Assembly: GCA_025360605.1 (NCBI GenBank)
Contig: JANYBV010000054.1
Span: 1-37,887, forward strand
Length of the DNA stretch: 37,887 nt
Direction: 5' to 3'
Source of the DNA: Alphaproteobacteria bacterium
GTDB taxonomy: Bacteria > Pseudomonadota > Alphaproteobacteria > Rickettsiales > SXRF01
Shown: piece after piece, positions 1-8,323 of the stretch
How the letters are laid out: every line of letters begins with the position of its first letter
Numbering within the stretch: the stretch's first letter is position 1
The notes under the pieces: generated by a model
What the model was told of the DNA's origin: nothing
What the model saw: only the letters and a program-made list of their open reading frames with translations
Database searches by the model: none
Translations under genes and position numbers: made by a program

Positions 1-396
1 CTGCTGCCCGATGCGACAGCGGATATGGATATGCCCTTCCTCAACATGGTGGTTAAGGGACATTGCACGCTTCCGGCGGAATTGCTGCTGAAAAAACTGA
101 AAGCTTTTGAACGGGAGTTGGGCAGGGTAACGCGCGGCAACTGGGGCCCTCGCGAGATTGATATCGATATTCTGGCGATGGATGATATGGTGCTAGAAAC
201 GCCCACACTTTGCATTCCTCACAAGGAAATGTTGAATCGAGATTTTGCCATGGTTCCCATGCGCGATGTGGCCCCCGACTGGAAATACCCGCTGACAGGA
301 TCTTATCACGGTAAAACAGTGGCAGAAATCTGTGTTGATAAAGGGTATGGCCTGAACGAAACGCTTCGTGACAGCGGATTGCATATCCATGTTTAA
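1..396 (+). CDS. folK: 2-amino-4-hydroxy-6-hydroxymethyldihydropteridine pyrophosphokinase, C-terminal part
   Basis: The reading frame is open from the first base, so the start lies outside the window and about 131 C-terminal residues remain. HPPK transfers pyrophosphate from ATP to 6-hydroxymethyl-dihydropterin in folate synthesis. The family signature around RGNWGPREIDIDIL is visible, with the paired aspartates that bind magnesium, followed by the conserved region with IPHKEMLNRDFAMVPM. The gene overlaps the likely folP start by 8 bases, and folC follows folP in the same way. This indicates a translationally coupled folate operon. Identification is firm; only the N-terminus is missing because of the window edge. 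Confidence 0.95.
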   Translation: MLPDATADMDMPFLNMVVKGHCTLPAELLLKKLKAFERELGRVTRGNWGPREIDIDILAMDDMVLETPTLCIPHKEMLNRDFAMVPMRDVAPDWKYPLTGSYHGKTVAEICVDKGYGLNETLRDSGLHIHV

Positions 397-1165
397 TACG
401 AAAATAGTTGGCATTTTAAACCTCACACCGGATTCGTTTTCCGATGGCGGGCAGTTTTACAGCCCTGCTGCCGCTATCGAACGCATTGGTGAACTGGTCA
501 GGCAGGGGGCGGATATCATCGATATCGGTGCAGAATCCACGCGCCCTGATGCCACACCCTTAAGCGCGGAAGAAGAATGGCAGCGGCTGGAGCCGGTGGT
601 GAAACATCTGCCAGCGTTTTCCACAGTGGAATTCAGCATTGATACCCGACATGCCGCGACGGTCAGTAAAATACTCCCATACGGTATATCAACCGTCAAC
701 GATGTATCCGGTTTTTCCAGTCCGCAGATGGTGGAAGCCGTTCAAAAAAGCTCCTGCAAGCTGGTGATTATGCATTCGCTGACCGTTCCGGCGGATACGC
801 GAGTGGTGATGGATGAGCATGTGGATGTGGTTACCGCGCTCATGGAATTCGCCCGAAAACGTATTGCCGCCCTTGTATCAGCGGGCATCGGCAAAGAACG
901 CATGATTTTTGATGCAGGGATTGGTTTTGGTAAAACCACCGCACAATCCTTTGCCATTATAAACGGAATAGGACGCTTTAAAGAACTTGACGTGCCGCTG
1001 TATATCGGCCATTCACGCAAGTCTTTCCTTGGTGAACCCAAAGAAAACCGCGACAAGGCGACGCTGGAAATGTCCAGAGAATTGATTAAACAAGGGGTCG
1101 GTTACATCAGAGTACATGATGTGGCGGCGCATAGAACACTGATGCAGGAGATGACGCATGACTAA
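389..1165 (+). CDS. folP: Dihydropteroate synthase
   Basis: DHPS condenses hydroxymethyl-dihydropterin pyrophosphate with p-aminobenzoate to form dihydropteroate; it is the sulfonamide target. A TIM-barrel enzyme of 258 residues, within the normal range. Visible motifs are NLTPDSFSDGG near the N-terminus, DIGAESTRP, DAGIGFGKT (the second residue is usually Pro) and IGHSRKSF, with RVHDV at the C-terminus. An upstream GTG at 368 would add seven residues, but the ATG at 389 puts the protein start directly before the conserved NLTPDSF strand as in relatives, so it is preferred. It overlaps folK by 8 bases and folC by 8 bases, consistent with coupled translation. Confidence 0.95.
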   Translation: MFNTKIVGILNLTPDSFSDGGQFYSPAAAIERIGELVRQGADIIDIGAESTRPDATPLSAEEEWQRLEPVVKHLPAFSTVEFSIDTRHAATVSKILPYGISTVNDVSGFSSPQMVEAVQKSSCKLVIMHSLTVPADTRVVMDEHVDVVTALMEFARKRIAALVSAGIGKERMIFDAGIGFGKTTAQSFAIINGIGRFKELDVPLYIGHSRKSFLGEPKENRDKATLEMSRELIKQGVGYIRVHDVAAHRTLMQEMTHD

Positions 1166-2444
1166 AGAAGTAGATGCGTTGCTGGAACGTATGCACCACG
1201 CCGATCTGGCGGGCATTGAGATGGGGCTGGAGCGCGTGGAGCAATTCCTGTCGCTGTTGGGTTCGCCGCATAAACGTTTGCCGCCAGTGATTCATGTGGC
1301 GGGCACGAATGGTAAAGGCTCTCTGCTGGCCTATCTCAACGCGATATTCGAGGCAGCGGGATATAAAGTCCACCGCTATACATCCCCACATCTGGTTAAG
1401 TTCAACGAGCGTATCCAGATTGCAGGGAAACCTATTTCCGACGATTATTTGCTGGATATATTGAAGCGCGTGGTTCCTTTCATTGACAAACAACCCGTAA
1501 CTTTTTTTGAATCGACGACAGCAGCGGCGTTTCTGGCCTTTTCCGAACAACCTGCCGATGTGGTGCTATTGGAAACCGGATTGGGCGGCAGGTTGGATGC
1601 GACGAACGTGGTTGAAAGTCCTGTTCTCACAGCCCTTACTCCCATTTCCATCGATCACACGGACTATCTGGGCGATACTGTGGCTGCCATTGCCACTGAA
1701 AAATGCGGGATACTGAAATCCGGTGTGCCGTGTGTGGTGGGTAAGCAGACCAAAGAGGTGCTGGAACTGATCAAGCGCAAAGCCAAGGGCGCGAATGTAC
1801 CGCTCAGCCTGTATTGGAAAGACTGGAAAGTGGTGGGTGACGGCGAGGATATGCGTTTTCGTTCCGCGAAACACACGATGCCGCTTCATCCGTCCATGGT
1901 GGGCAAACATCAGTATGATAATGCAGCCACTGCCATTGCCTGCATCGAACAATTGCCGCAATTTACTGTCTCCGATGCCCATATCAAACAAGGCGTATCG
2001 CAGGCGACGTGGCCTGCACGCCTGCAAAAACTCGATTCCGGACGTTTGGTGGATATGCTCCCCGAAAGTATCGAATTATGGCTGGACGGCGGGCATAATG
2101 CCGAAGGCGGGGAAGTGCTGGCGGCGTGGCTGGCGCAGCGCAACGTGCCGAACGTCTATCTGGTGTGCGGTATGGTAGAGGGCAAGGACAGCGCGGCGTA
2201 TCTCAAGCCTATGGCTTCTTTGGTCAAGACATTGCATTCGGTGACCATAGACGGCGAAAAAACGAGCCAGCCTGCTGCAAAGCTGCAAAAAACGGCTTCG
2301 GGCGCGGGGATACAGGCGTTTGTGTCAACGGATATCGAAAATGCGTTGCAAACCATTGCGCAGCGTGCCAAAACACCAGCCATAGTATGTATATGCGGCT
2401 CGCTTTACCTTGCGGGTAAAGTGCTGGCTCTCAACGAAAAGTAG
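1158..2444 (+). CDS. folC: Bifunctional folylpolyglutamate synthase / dihydrofolate synthase
   Basis: This Mur-ligase-family enzyme adds glutamate to dihydropteroate and to folates in an ATP-dependent reaction. The 428-residue protein carries the P-loop GTNGKGS near residue 50, the ESTTAAAF segment, ETGLGGRLDATN, DHTDYLGDT and the C-terminal HNAEG motif of the substrate-binding domain. The start ATG overlaps the end of folP by 8 bases, so translation is probably coupled. The folK-folP-folC order gives three consecutive steps of folate assembly in one transcription unit. Nothing unusual was seen in length or motifs. Confidence 0.95.
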   Translation: MTKEVDALLERMHHADLAGIEMGLERVEQFLSLLGSPHKRLPPVIHVAGTNGKGSLLAYLNAIFEAAGYKVHRYTSPHLVKFNERIQIAGKPISDDYLLDILKRVVPFIDKQPVTFFESTTAAAFLAFSEQPADVVLLETGLGGRLDATNVVESPVLTALTPISIDHTDYLGDTVAAIATEKCGILKSGVPCVVGKQTKEVLELIKRKAKGANVPLSLYWKDWKVVGDGEDMRFRSAKHTMPLHPSMVGKHQYDNAATAIACIEQLPQFTVSDAHIKQGVSQATWPARLQKLDSGRLVDMLPESIELWLDGGHNAEGGEVLAAWLAQRNVPNVYLVCGMVEGKDSAAYLKPMASLVKTLHSVTIDGEKTSQPAAKLQKTASGAGIQAFVSTDIENALQTIAQRAKTPAIVCICGSLYLAGKVLALNEK

Positions 2445-2453
2445 TGAGGATGT

Positions 2454-3281
2454 ATGCAGGCCCAGAAAATTTCAACACAGTCCATCCAGTCCGTCATTGA
2501 CGCAGCGTGGGATAACCGCCAGTCGTTTAATTCCCAGTCCAAGGGTGAAGTGCGCGATGCGGTGGAAGAAACATTATCGCAACTGGATAATGGCAGCCTG
2601 CGCGTTGCCGAAAAAAATGGTGGCGAATGGATCGTCAACCAGTGGGTTAAAAAAGCGGTGCTGCTGTCGTTCCGCCTGAATGATAATCAGGTGATGGATG
2701 GATATTACGATAAAGTGCCGCTGAAATTCGCGCATTGGGATGCCACGCAATTCAAACAGGCGGGATTCCGCGCTGTTACGGGTGCTGTTGTCCGCCGCTC
2801 CGCGTTTATCGGCAAGGATGTCGTGCTGATGCCAAGCTTTGTGAATGTGGGCGCGTATGTCGGTGAAGGCACTATGGTTGATACGTGGGCAACCATTGGC
2901 AGCTGCGCGCAGATAGGCAAGCATTGCCATATCTCCGGCGGCACCGGCATTGGCGGTGTTTTAGAGCCGTTACAGGCAGGGCCGGTGATTATCGAAGATA
3001 ATTGCTTCATCGGCGCGCGCAGCGAAGTGGCTGAAGGCGTGGTGGTGGGTGAAGGCGCGGTGATTTCCATGGGCGTGTTTATCGGTGCTTCCACCAAAAT
3101 CGTCGACCGCGAAACAGGCGAAGTATTCTATGGCAAAGTACCTTCTTATTCGGTGGTCGTGCCTGGGTCGCTGGCGGGAAAAACGCCGGATGCGCCATCG
3201 CTTTATTGCGCGGTGATTGTCAAGCGCGTGGATGAAAAAACCCGCTCGAAAACCAGCATCAACGAACTGCTGCGCTCTTAA
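2454..3281 (+). CDS. dapD: 2,3,4,5-tetrahydropyridine-2,6-dicarboxylate N-succinyltransferase
   Basis: DapD succinylates tetrahydrodipicolinate using succinyl-CoA in the succinylase branch of diaminopimelate/lysine synthesis, which feeds peptidoglycan. At 275 residues it has the expected length. After an alpha-helical N-terminal part (about 1-100) it shows the hexapeptide-repeat left-handed beta-helix, with typical stretches [23 protein letters not shown] and [13 protein letters not shown], and the conserved [10 protein letters not shown] region. A GTGAGGA sequence a few bases upstream is a plausible ribosome binding site, 9 bases after folC. Its stop codon overlaps that of the convergent truA by 4 bases. 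Confidence 0.96.
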   Translation: MQAQKISTQSIQSVIDAAWDNRQSFNSQSKGEVRDAVEETLSQLDNGSLRVAEKNGGEWIVNQWVKKAVLLSFRLNDNQVMDGYYDKVPLKFAHWDATQFKQAGFRAVTGAVVRRSAFIGKDVVLMPSFVNVGAYVGEGTMVDTWATIGSCAQIGKHCHISGGTGIGGVLEPLQAGPVIIEDNCFIGARSEVAEGVVVGEGAVISMGVFIGASTKIVDRETGEVFYGKVPSYSVVVPGSLAGKTPDAPSLYCAVIVKRVDEKTRSKTSINELLRS

Positions 3282-4054
3282 TAATCCACACCCACTAAAT
3301 ACAAGCCGTCCGGCGGTGATGTTGGGCCTGCCTTCGTGCGGTTTTTAGCATTCAGTGCTACCAGCACATCGTCCGGTTTCCAGCGGCCTTTTCCCACCAA
3401 CGCCAAGGTGCCGACCATAATACGCACCTGATGATGCAGGAAGGAACGCGCGGAGATGTAAAACCGTACCTCATCGCCGACACGCCGTATGTCCAGCTGC
3501 TCCATAGTTTTAATGGAGGATTTCGACTGGCACTGCGTATCGCGGAAACTGTTGAAGTCATGGTGGCCGACGAGATGTCTGGCGGCCACCTGCATTGCTT
3601 CGAGATCGAGGGGTTCGACCACATGCCATGCGCGGTTGGCCTCGATACCAAGACGGGCGCGGCGGTTGACGATGCGGTACAAATAGTGGCGTTTCTTCGC
3701 TGAAAAACGCGCGTTGAATTCATCGGAGACTTTTTCGGCCTTTAGAATTGCAATTCGGTTTCCTGTGTTGTTGGAGGTCTGGCCAGATTCATCGACATTG
3801 TTAAAAAGATAGTAGTTGATCGCCTGCATTACCTTGAAAGGTTCTTCCTCCTTGGGAATGTCGATATGTGCTATCTGCGCGGTGGCGTGGACTCCGGCAT
3901 CGGTTCGTCCTGCGCCGACAATATCAACCGGCTGCCCGCAAAATTTGAGCAGTGCCGCTTCGATTTGTCCCTGCACGCTGGCGCACTCTGTTTGCTTTTG
4001 CCAGCCTGCGTAGGTGGTGCCGTCATATTCGATGGTGAGTTTATAGCGAGGCAT
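3278..4054 (-). CDS. truA: tRNA pseudouridine(38-40) synthase
   Basis: TruA converts uridines 38-40 of the tRNA anticodon arm to pseudouridine. The 258-residue protein starts with [16 protein letters not shown], typical of the family, and carries the catalytic motif GRTDAGVH with the nucleophilic Asp at residue 52. Later conserved segments are [11 protein letters not shown] and [14 protein letters not shown]. It is the last gene of a minus-strand group gltX-def-methyltransferase-fmt-truA and starts 4 bases after the fmt stop. It ends overlapping the convergent dapD stop by 4 bases. Confidence 0.95.
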   Translation of the reverse strand: MPRYKLTIEYDGTTYAGWQKQTECASVQGQIEAALLKFCGQPVDIVGAGRTDAGVHATAQIAHIDIPKEEEPFKVMQAINYYLFNNVDESGQTSNNTGNRIAILKAEKVSDEFNARFSAKKRHYLYRIVNRRARLGIEANRAWHVVEPLDLEAMQVAARHLVGHHDFNSFRDTQCQSKSSIKTMEQLDIRRVGDEVRFYISARSFLHHQVRIMVGTLALVGKGRWKPDDVLVALNAKNRTKAGPTSPPDGLYLVGVDY

Positions 4055-4058
4055 CGGA

Positions 4059-4973
4059 TTACCCTACTACCATACCAGCAGGAATGGGATAACCCTTGAG
4101 CATGTCGCTTACGCTCATGCGCTTTTTATTGGGGCGCTGGATTTCCAGCGGAATCAACGCACCCTGACCGCAGGCGATGCCAAGCTGATTGTCCATCACG
4201 GTTCCGGCGGCAGCGCTGCCTTCTGCCACGCGGCTTTTGAAGATTTTGATGTGTTCGCCGTTATAGACAAAATAGGCCGCTGGCGACGGGCTTAAACCAC
4301 GAATCTGGTTATGGATAGTGTGCGCGCTGCCTGACCAGTCAATTAGGCATTCTTCCTTGGTGATTTTTTTGGCGTAGGTTACGCCTTCGGCGGATTGTTT
4401 GCGCGGTTTGCAAATGCCATGTTTGAGTCCTTCGAGGGCTTGCAGCACAATAGAGCCAGCAGCATCGGACAACATATCGTGCAACGCTCCGGCATCCATC
4501 GCATCAACACGGTAGCCGTCTTTCATCAGCAGAATATCGCCGGTATCGAGCCCTTCATCCATCTGCATGATGCAGATAGCGGTGGTCGTGTCGCCCGCCA
4601 TGACGGTACGCTGGATGGGAGCCGCACCCCGCCAGCGCGGCAGCAATGAAGGATGTACGTTGATGCATCCCAGCCGATAGGCTTCTAAAACCACTTTCGG
4701 TAAGAGCAGGCCATAAGCGGCGACTACGGCAAGGTCTGCCTTATGGGCGGCAAATTCTGCCTGAACTTCAGGGGATTTCAATGACACAGGCGTGAATACG
4801 GGGATGTGATGTTCGAGCGCGAAAGCATGAACGGGCGAGGGCGTTTCCTTCTGCCCACGGCCCGCAGGGCGGGGCGGTTGCGAATACACGGCTACGATGT
4901 CATGTCCCGCAGAATACAATGCTTTCAGTGAAGGCAGCGCGAAATTCGGCGTGCCCATGAATACTATTTTCAT
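4059..4973 (-). CDS. fmt: Methionyl-tRNA formyltransferase
   Basis: Fmt formylates initiator methionyl-tRNA using 10-formyl-tetrahydrofolate. The 304-residue protein shows the N-terminal MKIVFMGTPNFALP strand, the NVHPSLLPRWRGAAPIQ active-site region with the conserved Asn-x-His and SLLP loop, and MQMDEGLDTGDIL. The C-terminal OB-like domain follows. Its start overlaps the preceding methyltransferase stop (ATGA). Pairing with def, which removes the formyl group, is usual; here a methyltransferase gene separates the two. Confidence 0.96.
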   Translation of the reverse strand: MKIVFMGTPNFALPSLKALYSAGHDIVAVYSQPPRPAGRGQKETPSPVHAFALEHHIPVFTPVSLKSPEVQAEFAAHKADLAVVAAYGLLLPKVVLEAYRLGCINVHPSLLPRWRGAAPIQRTVMAGDTTTAICIMQMDEGLDTGDILLMKDGYRVDAMDAGALHDMLSDAAGSIVLQALEGLKHGICKPRKQSAEGVTYAKKITKEECLIDWSGSAHTIHNQIRGLSPSPAAYFVYNGEHIKIFKSRVAEGSAAAGTVMDNQLGIACGQGALIPLEIQRPNKKRMSVSDMLKGYPIPAGMVVG

Positions 4974-5554
4974 AATGGTTTTCTTGCGCGGATGATGTAA
5001 GTGGGGAGTTCTATTTGTTTGGGGCCGTATGCTACACCGGTTTCATCAATGATTTGCTCAACGTCAAGTCCGGCAGCATTCACGAATGCTACCATTTTTT
5101 CTTTTTCTTGCGGGTGATAGTTTTCCTGATTGTTCAGCCCAGACGGTGCCATGAAGTTGAATTCTAAAACACCGCCGTGCTTAAGCGAGTTGGCCAGTTC
5201 TTCAAACACCAAGGGAAGTTTGTCTTCCGGAAGTTGTATCAAAGAAGAGCGCGCCCATATGCCGTCATATTGCTTATCTGCATGATAATCTTCAAATTTA
5301 CACTCTATTAAATCTGTGATCTGGGGAATTCTGACATAGTGTTTTTCAAGCGCGCCAGCACGTTCATCCAGCGCGTCTATGGTGATATCGGGGCGTTTTG
5401 CTGCAAGAAGCGATGCCCATCTTCCGATGCCAGCACCAAAATCCAGAATTTCTGCGTTTTCCGGCAGATTGTCTAAAAACCAATCTGTTTTCTCGGGCTT
5501 GGGTTTTGTGCGTACTGTTTTTGTATCGCGGCTTTCCCAGTCCCTATTCACCAC
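4970..5554 (-). CDS. Class I SAM-dependent methyltransferase, substrate unknown
   Basis: The 194-residue protein has the Rossmann SAM-binding motif ILDFGAGIGRW near residues 35-45, an acidic residue at the end of strand 2 (IDALDE) and the post-motif ARSSLIQLPEDKL segment. This marks a class I methyltransferase; the substrate cannot be read from the sequence. Two adjacent GTG codons (5554 and 5551) could start it, with AGGTGG just upstream; the second has the better spacing. It lies between def and fmt, overlapping fmt by 4 bases, so it is probably co-expressed with translation-initiation enzymes. A role in modifying a translation component is only suggested by position. Confidence 0.8.
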   Translation of the reverse strand: MVNRDWESRDTKTVRTKPKPEKTDWFLDNLPENAEILDFGAGIGRWASLLAAKRPDITIDALDERAGALEKHYVRIPQITDLIECKFEDYHADKQYDGIWARSSLIQLPEDKLPLVFEELANSLKHGGVLEFNFMAPSGLNNQENYHPQEKEKMVAFVNAAGLDVEQIIDETGVAYGPKQIELPTYIIRARKPL

Positions 5555-5565
5555 TCACCACCTAT

Positions 5566-6186
5566 TTAATGATTGCAGTTTTCGCCATGCACATGGTCAT
5601 GGTCGTGCCCATGATCGTGGTCATGTGAATGGTCGTGGCCGCAGGTGCTGTGGTCGTGCGGGTCAAAGTAACCCATCTTTTTCATTTTTTTCAGCTTGCG
5701 GATAATGATGTCGCGCTTAACGGGTGACACATGATCGACAAATACAATGCCGTTCAAGTGGTCGATTTCATGCTGGATACAGGTGGCCATTAAACCGGTG
5801 AAGGTTTCTTCTTTTTCTACTCCCATCAGGTCAAGGTAGCGCACGCGCACAGTGCTTGGGCGCGTGACATCCGCGAACTGGTCGGGAAATGAAAGGCAGC
5901 CTTCTTTATACGAATGTGCATCTTTGGAATCGTCGAGAATTTCGGGATTGATCAGCACATATTGCTCGCCGGCGCTGCCGTCTTCATCACGCCAGCTGAC
6001 ATCGGCAACCAGCATACGTTTCATCACGCCCACCTGAACCGCAGCTAAACCAATACCTTTTTCATGGTACATGGTGTCGAACATATCGAGCGCAAGCGCG
6101 TACAAATCCTCATCGATCATGGTGATGATGTCCGACTTCGTCTTGAGTCGTGGATCGGGTGCGATAACTAAGGGTAATACGGTCAT
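5566..6186 (-). CDS. def: Peptide deformylase with histidine-rich C-terminal tail
   Basis: Def removes the N-formyl group from nascent proteins and needs a divalent metal. All three family motifs are intact: GIGLAAVQ, EGCLS and QHEIDH, giving the Cys and two His metal ligands and the catalytic Glu. The catalytic part ends near residue 176. The last 30 residues (after GYFDP) are unusual: they contain 12 His, with Asp between many of them, and two Cys. Such a tail is typical of metal-storage or metal-delivery segments, for example in some metallochaperones, but is not part of the usual deformylase. The gene sits 32 bases after gltX and 11 before the methyltransferase. Confidence 0.95.
   Translation of the reverse strand: MTVLPLVIAPDPRLKTKSDIITMIDEDLYALALDMFDTMYHEKGIGLAAVQVGVMKRMLVADVSWRDEDGSAGEQYVLINPEILDDSKDAHSYKEGCLSFPDQFADVTRPSTVRVRYLDLMGVEKEETFTGLMATCIQHEIDHLNGIVFVDHVSPVKRDIIIRKLKKMKKMGYFDPHDHSTCGHDHSHDHDHGHDHDHVHGENCNH
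5569..5658 (-). repeat. Histidine/aspartate repeat encoding the deformylase tail
   Basis: This stretch encodes the final 30 residues of the deformylase. On the plus strand it reads as a series of imperfect repeats of GTGGTCATG/GTCATGATC-like units, which translate as alternating His and Asp. Low-complexity repeats of this kind can expand or contract by slippage, so tail length may vary between strains. The repeat is in frame and ends at the normal stop codon. Confidence 0.75.
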
Positions 6187-6218
6187 AAAAAATCCAATTA
6201 ATAGCTATTTACCAGAGT

Positions 6219-7574
6219 TTAACATACGTCTTTGAGGCGGCCAAGGGTTTCTTCCTTGCCCAGAATTTCCATGACCTCAAAAATCGGCGGGGATACGGTT
6301 TTTCCGGATAAAGCAGCACGTAAGGGTTGGGCGATGGCCCCCAGTTTCTGGCCTGATGCTTCGCCAAATGTACGGCATAATTGCTCAATTGCCGAGTGAT
6401 TCCAGTCGGATAATGATTCAAGTGATGGTGCAATCGCAGTCAGGATTTCGCGCCCGCCTTTGCCTAACAGTTCGCTGGCTTTCGCATCCATGGGTAAGGG
6501 GCGTGCGGTAGTGTAGATAGACGCGCTTTCTTTCAGTTCAATCAGTGTCTTGGCGCGCTGCTTAAGGCCCTTCATGCCGCGCATCAGACGGTCATGGGCG
6601 ATTGCGTCAAGCCCTGAGGCGACAAGATCTACCAGCCGCGCATCCTCCGCCTCACGCAGGTAATGGCCGTTCAGGTTTTCCAGCTTGGCAAAGTCAAAGC
6701 GCGACGGCGATTTGCCCACACCGTCAAGGTCAAACCATTCAATCGCCTGTTGTGTGGAGATAGTTTCGTCATCCCCGTGTCCCCAGCCGAGGCGCAGCAG
6801 GTAATTGCGGATGGCTTCTGGCAGGTAGCCCATATCGCGGTAGGCATCCACGCCGAGTGCGCCGTGACGCTTGGAAAGCTTGGCACCGTCACTGCCGTGA
6901 ATCAGCGGGATGTGCGCGAAGGATGGAGCTGTCCAGCCCATCGCGTCATAAATCATCAGTTGGCGGAAGGTGTTGGTTAAATGGTCGTCGCCACGGATAA
7001 CCTGCGTTACGCCCATGTCGTGATCGTCTACTACCACAGCGAGCATGTAGGTTGGCGTGCCATCCGAGCGCAGCAGGATCATGTCGTCGAGTTCGGAGTT
7101 TTTAACGGTGACACTGCCTTGCACCTTGTCGTGAACCACGGTTTCCCCGTCTACGGGCGATTTGATACGGATAACGAATTTTGCACCGGCAGATGGTGTG
7201 CCGCCGTCGCGCCATGGGCTGCGGAATTTGGCATTGGGGTTTTTGGCGCGGAATTCTTCCAGCTCGGCCTGCGTGGTGTAGCAGGGGAATGCTTTGCCGC
7301 GTGCGACCATTTCATGCGCGATTTCGGCATGGCGCGGCGCGCGTTCAAACTGCATGAACGGTTCGCCGTCCCAGTCGAGGCCGAGCCATTTCATCCCGTC
7401 GATGATGGCTTCGATAGCGGCATTTGTCGAACGTGCGCGGTCGGTGTCTTCTATGCGGAGTAAAAATTTGCCGTTATTGTGGCGGGCATACAGCCAGTTG
7501 AACAAGGCAGTACGCGCACCGCCAATATGCAGGTAGCCGGTAGGAGAGGGAGCAAAACGGGTAACGACGGTCAT
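6219..7574 (-). CDS. gltX: Glutamyl-tRNA synthetase
   Basis: GltX charges tRNA with glutamate. The 451-residue protein is slightly short of the usual 470 or so but complete. Class I motifs are present: HIGGAR at residue 17 (the HIGH signature) and KLSKRH at residues 232-237 (the KMSKS signature). The segments [25 protein letters not shown] and [10 protein letters not shown] are characteristic. Many alphaproteobacteria have two gltX copies, one of which also acts on tRNA-Gln; which one this is cannot be decided here. It is the first gene of the minus-strand cluster leading to def, fmt and truA. Confidence 0.95.
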   Translation of the reverse strand: MTVVTRFAPSPTGYLHIGGARTALFNWLYARHNNGKFLLRIEDTDRARSTNAAIEAIIDGMKWLGLDWDGEPFMQFERAPRHAEIAHEMVARGKAFPCYTTQAELEEFRAKNPNAKFRSPWRDGGTPSAGAKFVIRIKSPVDGETVVHDKVQGSVTVKNSELDDMILLRSDGTPTYMLAVVVDDHDMGVTQVIRGDDHLTNTFRQLMIYDAMGWTAPSFAHIPLIHGSDGAKLSKRHGALGVDAYRDMGYLPEAIRNYLLRLGWGHGDDETISTQQAIEWFDLDGVGKSPSRFDFAKLENLNGHYLREAEDARLVDLVASGLDAIAHDRLMRGMKGLKQRAKTLIELKESASIYTTARPLPMDAKASELLGKGGREILTAIAPSLESLSDWNHSAIEQLCRTFGEASGQKLGAIAQPLRAALSGKTVSPPIFEVMEILGKEETLGRLKDVC

Positions 7575-7711
7575 AAAATTTGGGATATGCCATTAGGGAT
7601 TGTAAAACAGTTTCAAATGGGATTTATAAAGAAAATGCTAGCTTTTCCAAGTCATTTTATTCTATTTAAAAGTGAGTGACTAATCCTCAACCCCCGTAGC
7701 TTGCGAATTAT

Positions 7712-8323
7712 ATGTCAGCCATACCTAAACTCCTCAAAGAACGCCAGTTTCACAGCCGTATTTTTGCGGTGTGTGCCGTTATCGTCATGCTCATCAGCCA
7801 GCCAAGCCCTAAACATGGTGAGTTTTATCGAATGTCCATGATGTGGATTGGCTATATTCTCGTGATTGTCGGCGCGTTTGGCCGCGTGTTCTGCTCCGCC
7901 TTTATCGGTGGCAAAAAGAACGATGTGGTGGTGCGTGACGGCCCGTTTTCAATAGTACGCAACCCGCTGTATGTATTTTCCTTCATTGCTGTGGTCGGTA
8001 TTGGCATGGAATCGAAGATGCTGACGGTGCTGGTGCTGCTGGTGCTGATTTACGTCATCTATTATCCTATCGTGGTGGCGAAAGAAGAAGCGTTCTTAAA
8101 ACACAAGTTCGGCGAGCCTTATGACCTGTACATGAAGGAAGTGCCGCGCTGGATTCCGAATTTCAAACTGTATGCTGAGCCGGAAGTGTTCGAATCAAGA
8201 CCCAAATTTATCCGCAGGACGGCCATGGACGCAGCAATTTTCTTTCTGCCGTTTCCTCTATTCATTTTAATTTCGGTGTTTCAAAATCACCACTGGTTGC
8301 CCGTTAAGTTGATATTGCCGTGA
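7712..8323 (+). CDS. Isoprenylcysteine carboxyl methyltransferase family membrane protein
   Basis: The 203-residue protein has four or five hydrophobic segments and the family's C-terminal signature: VRDGPFSIVRNPLYV followed by EEAFLKHKFGEPYDLYMKEVPRWIP. These residues form the SAM-binding part of the ICMT/PEMT-type integral membrane methyltransferases. Bacterial members act on diverse lipids or small molecules and the substrate here is unknown. A further hydrophobic segment lies at the C-terminus (about 168-190), after the signature. Its stop overlaps the GTG start of the helicase gene, so the two are probably co-translated. Confidence 0.85.
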   Translation: MSAIPKLLKERQFHSRIFAVCAVIVMLISQPSPKHGEFYRMSMMWIGYILVIVGAFGRVFCSAFIGGKKNDVVVRDGPFSIVRNPLYVFSFIAVVGIGMESKMLTVLVLLVLIYVIYYPIVVAKEEAFLKHKFGEPYDLYMKEVPRWIPNFKLYAEPEVFESRPKFIRRTAMDAAIFFLPFPLFILISVFQNHHWLPVKLILP

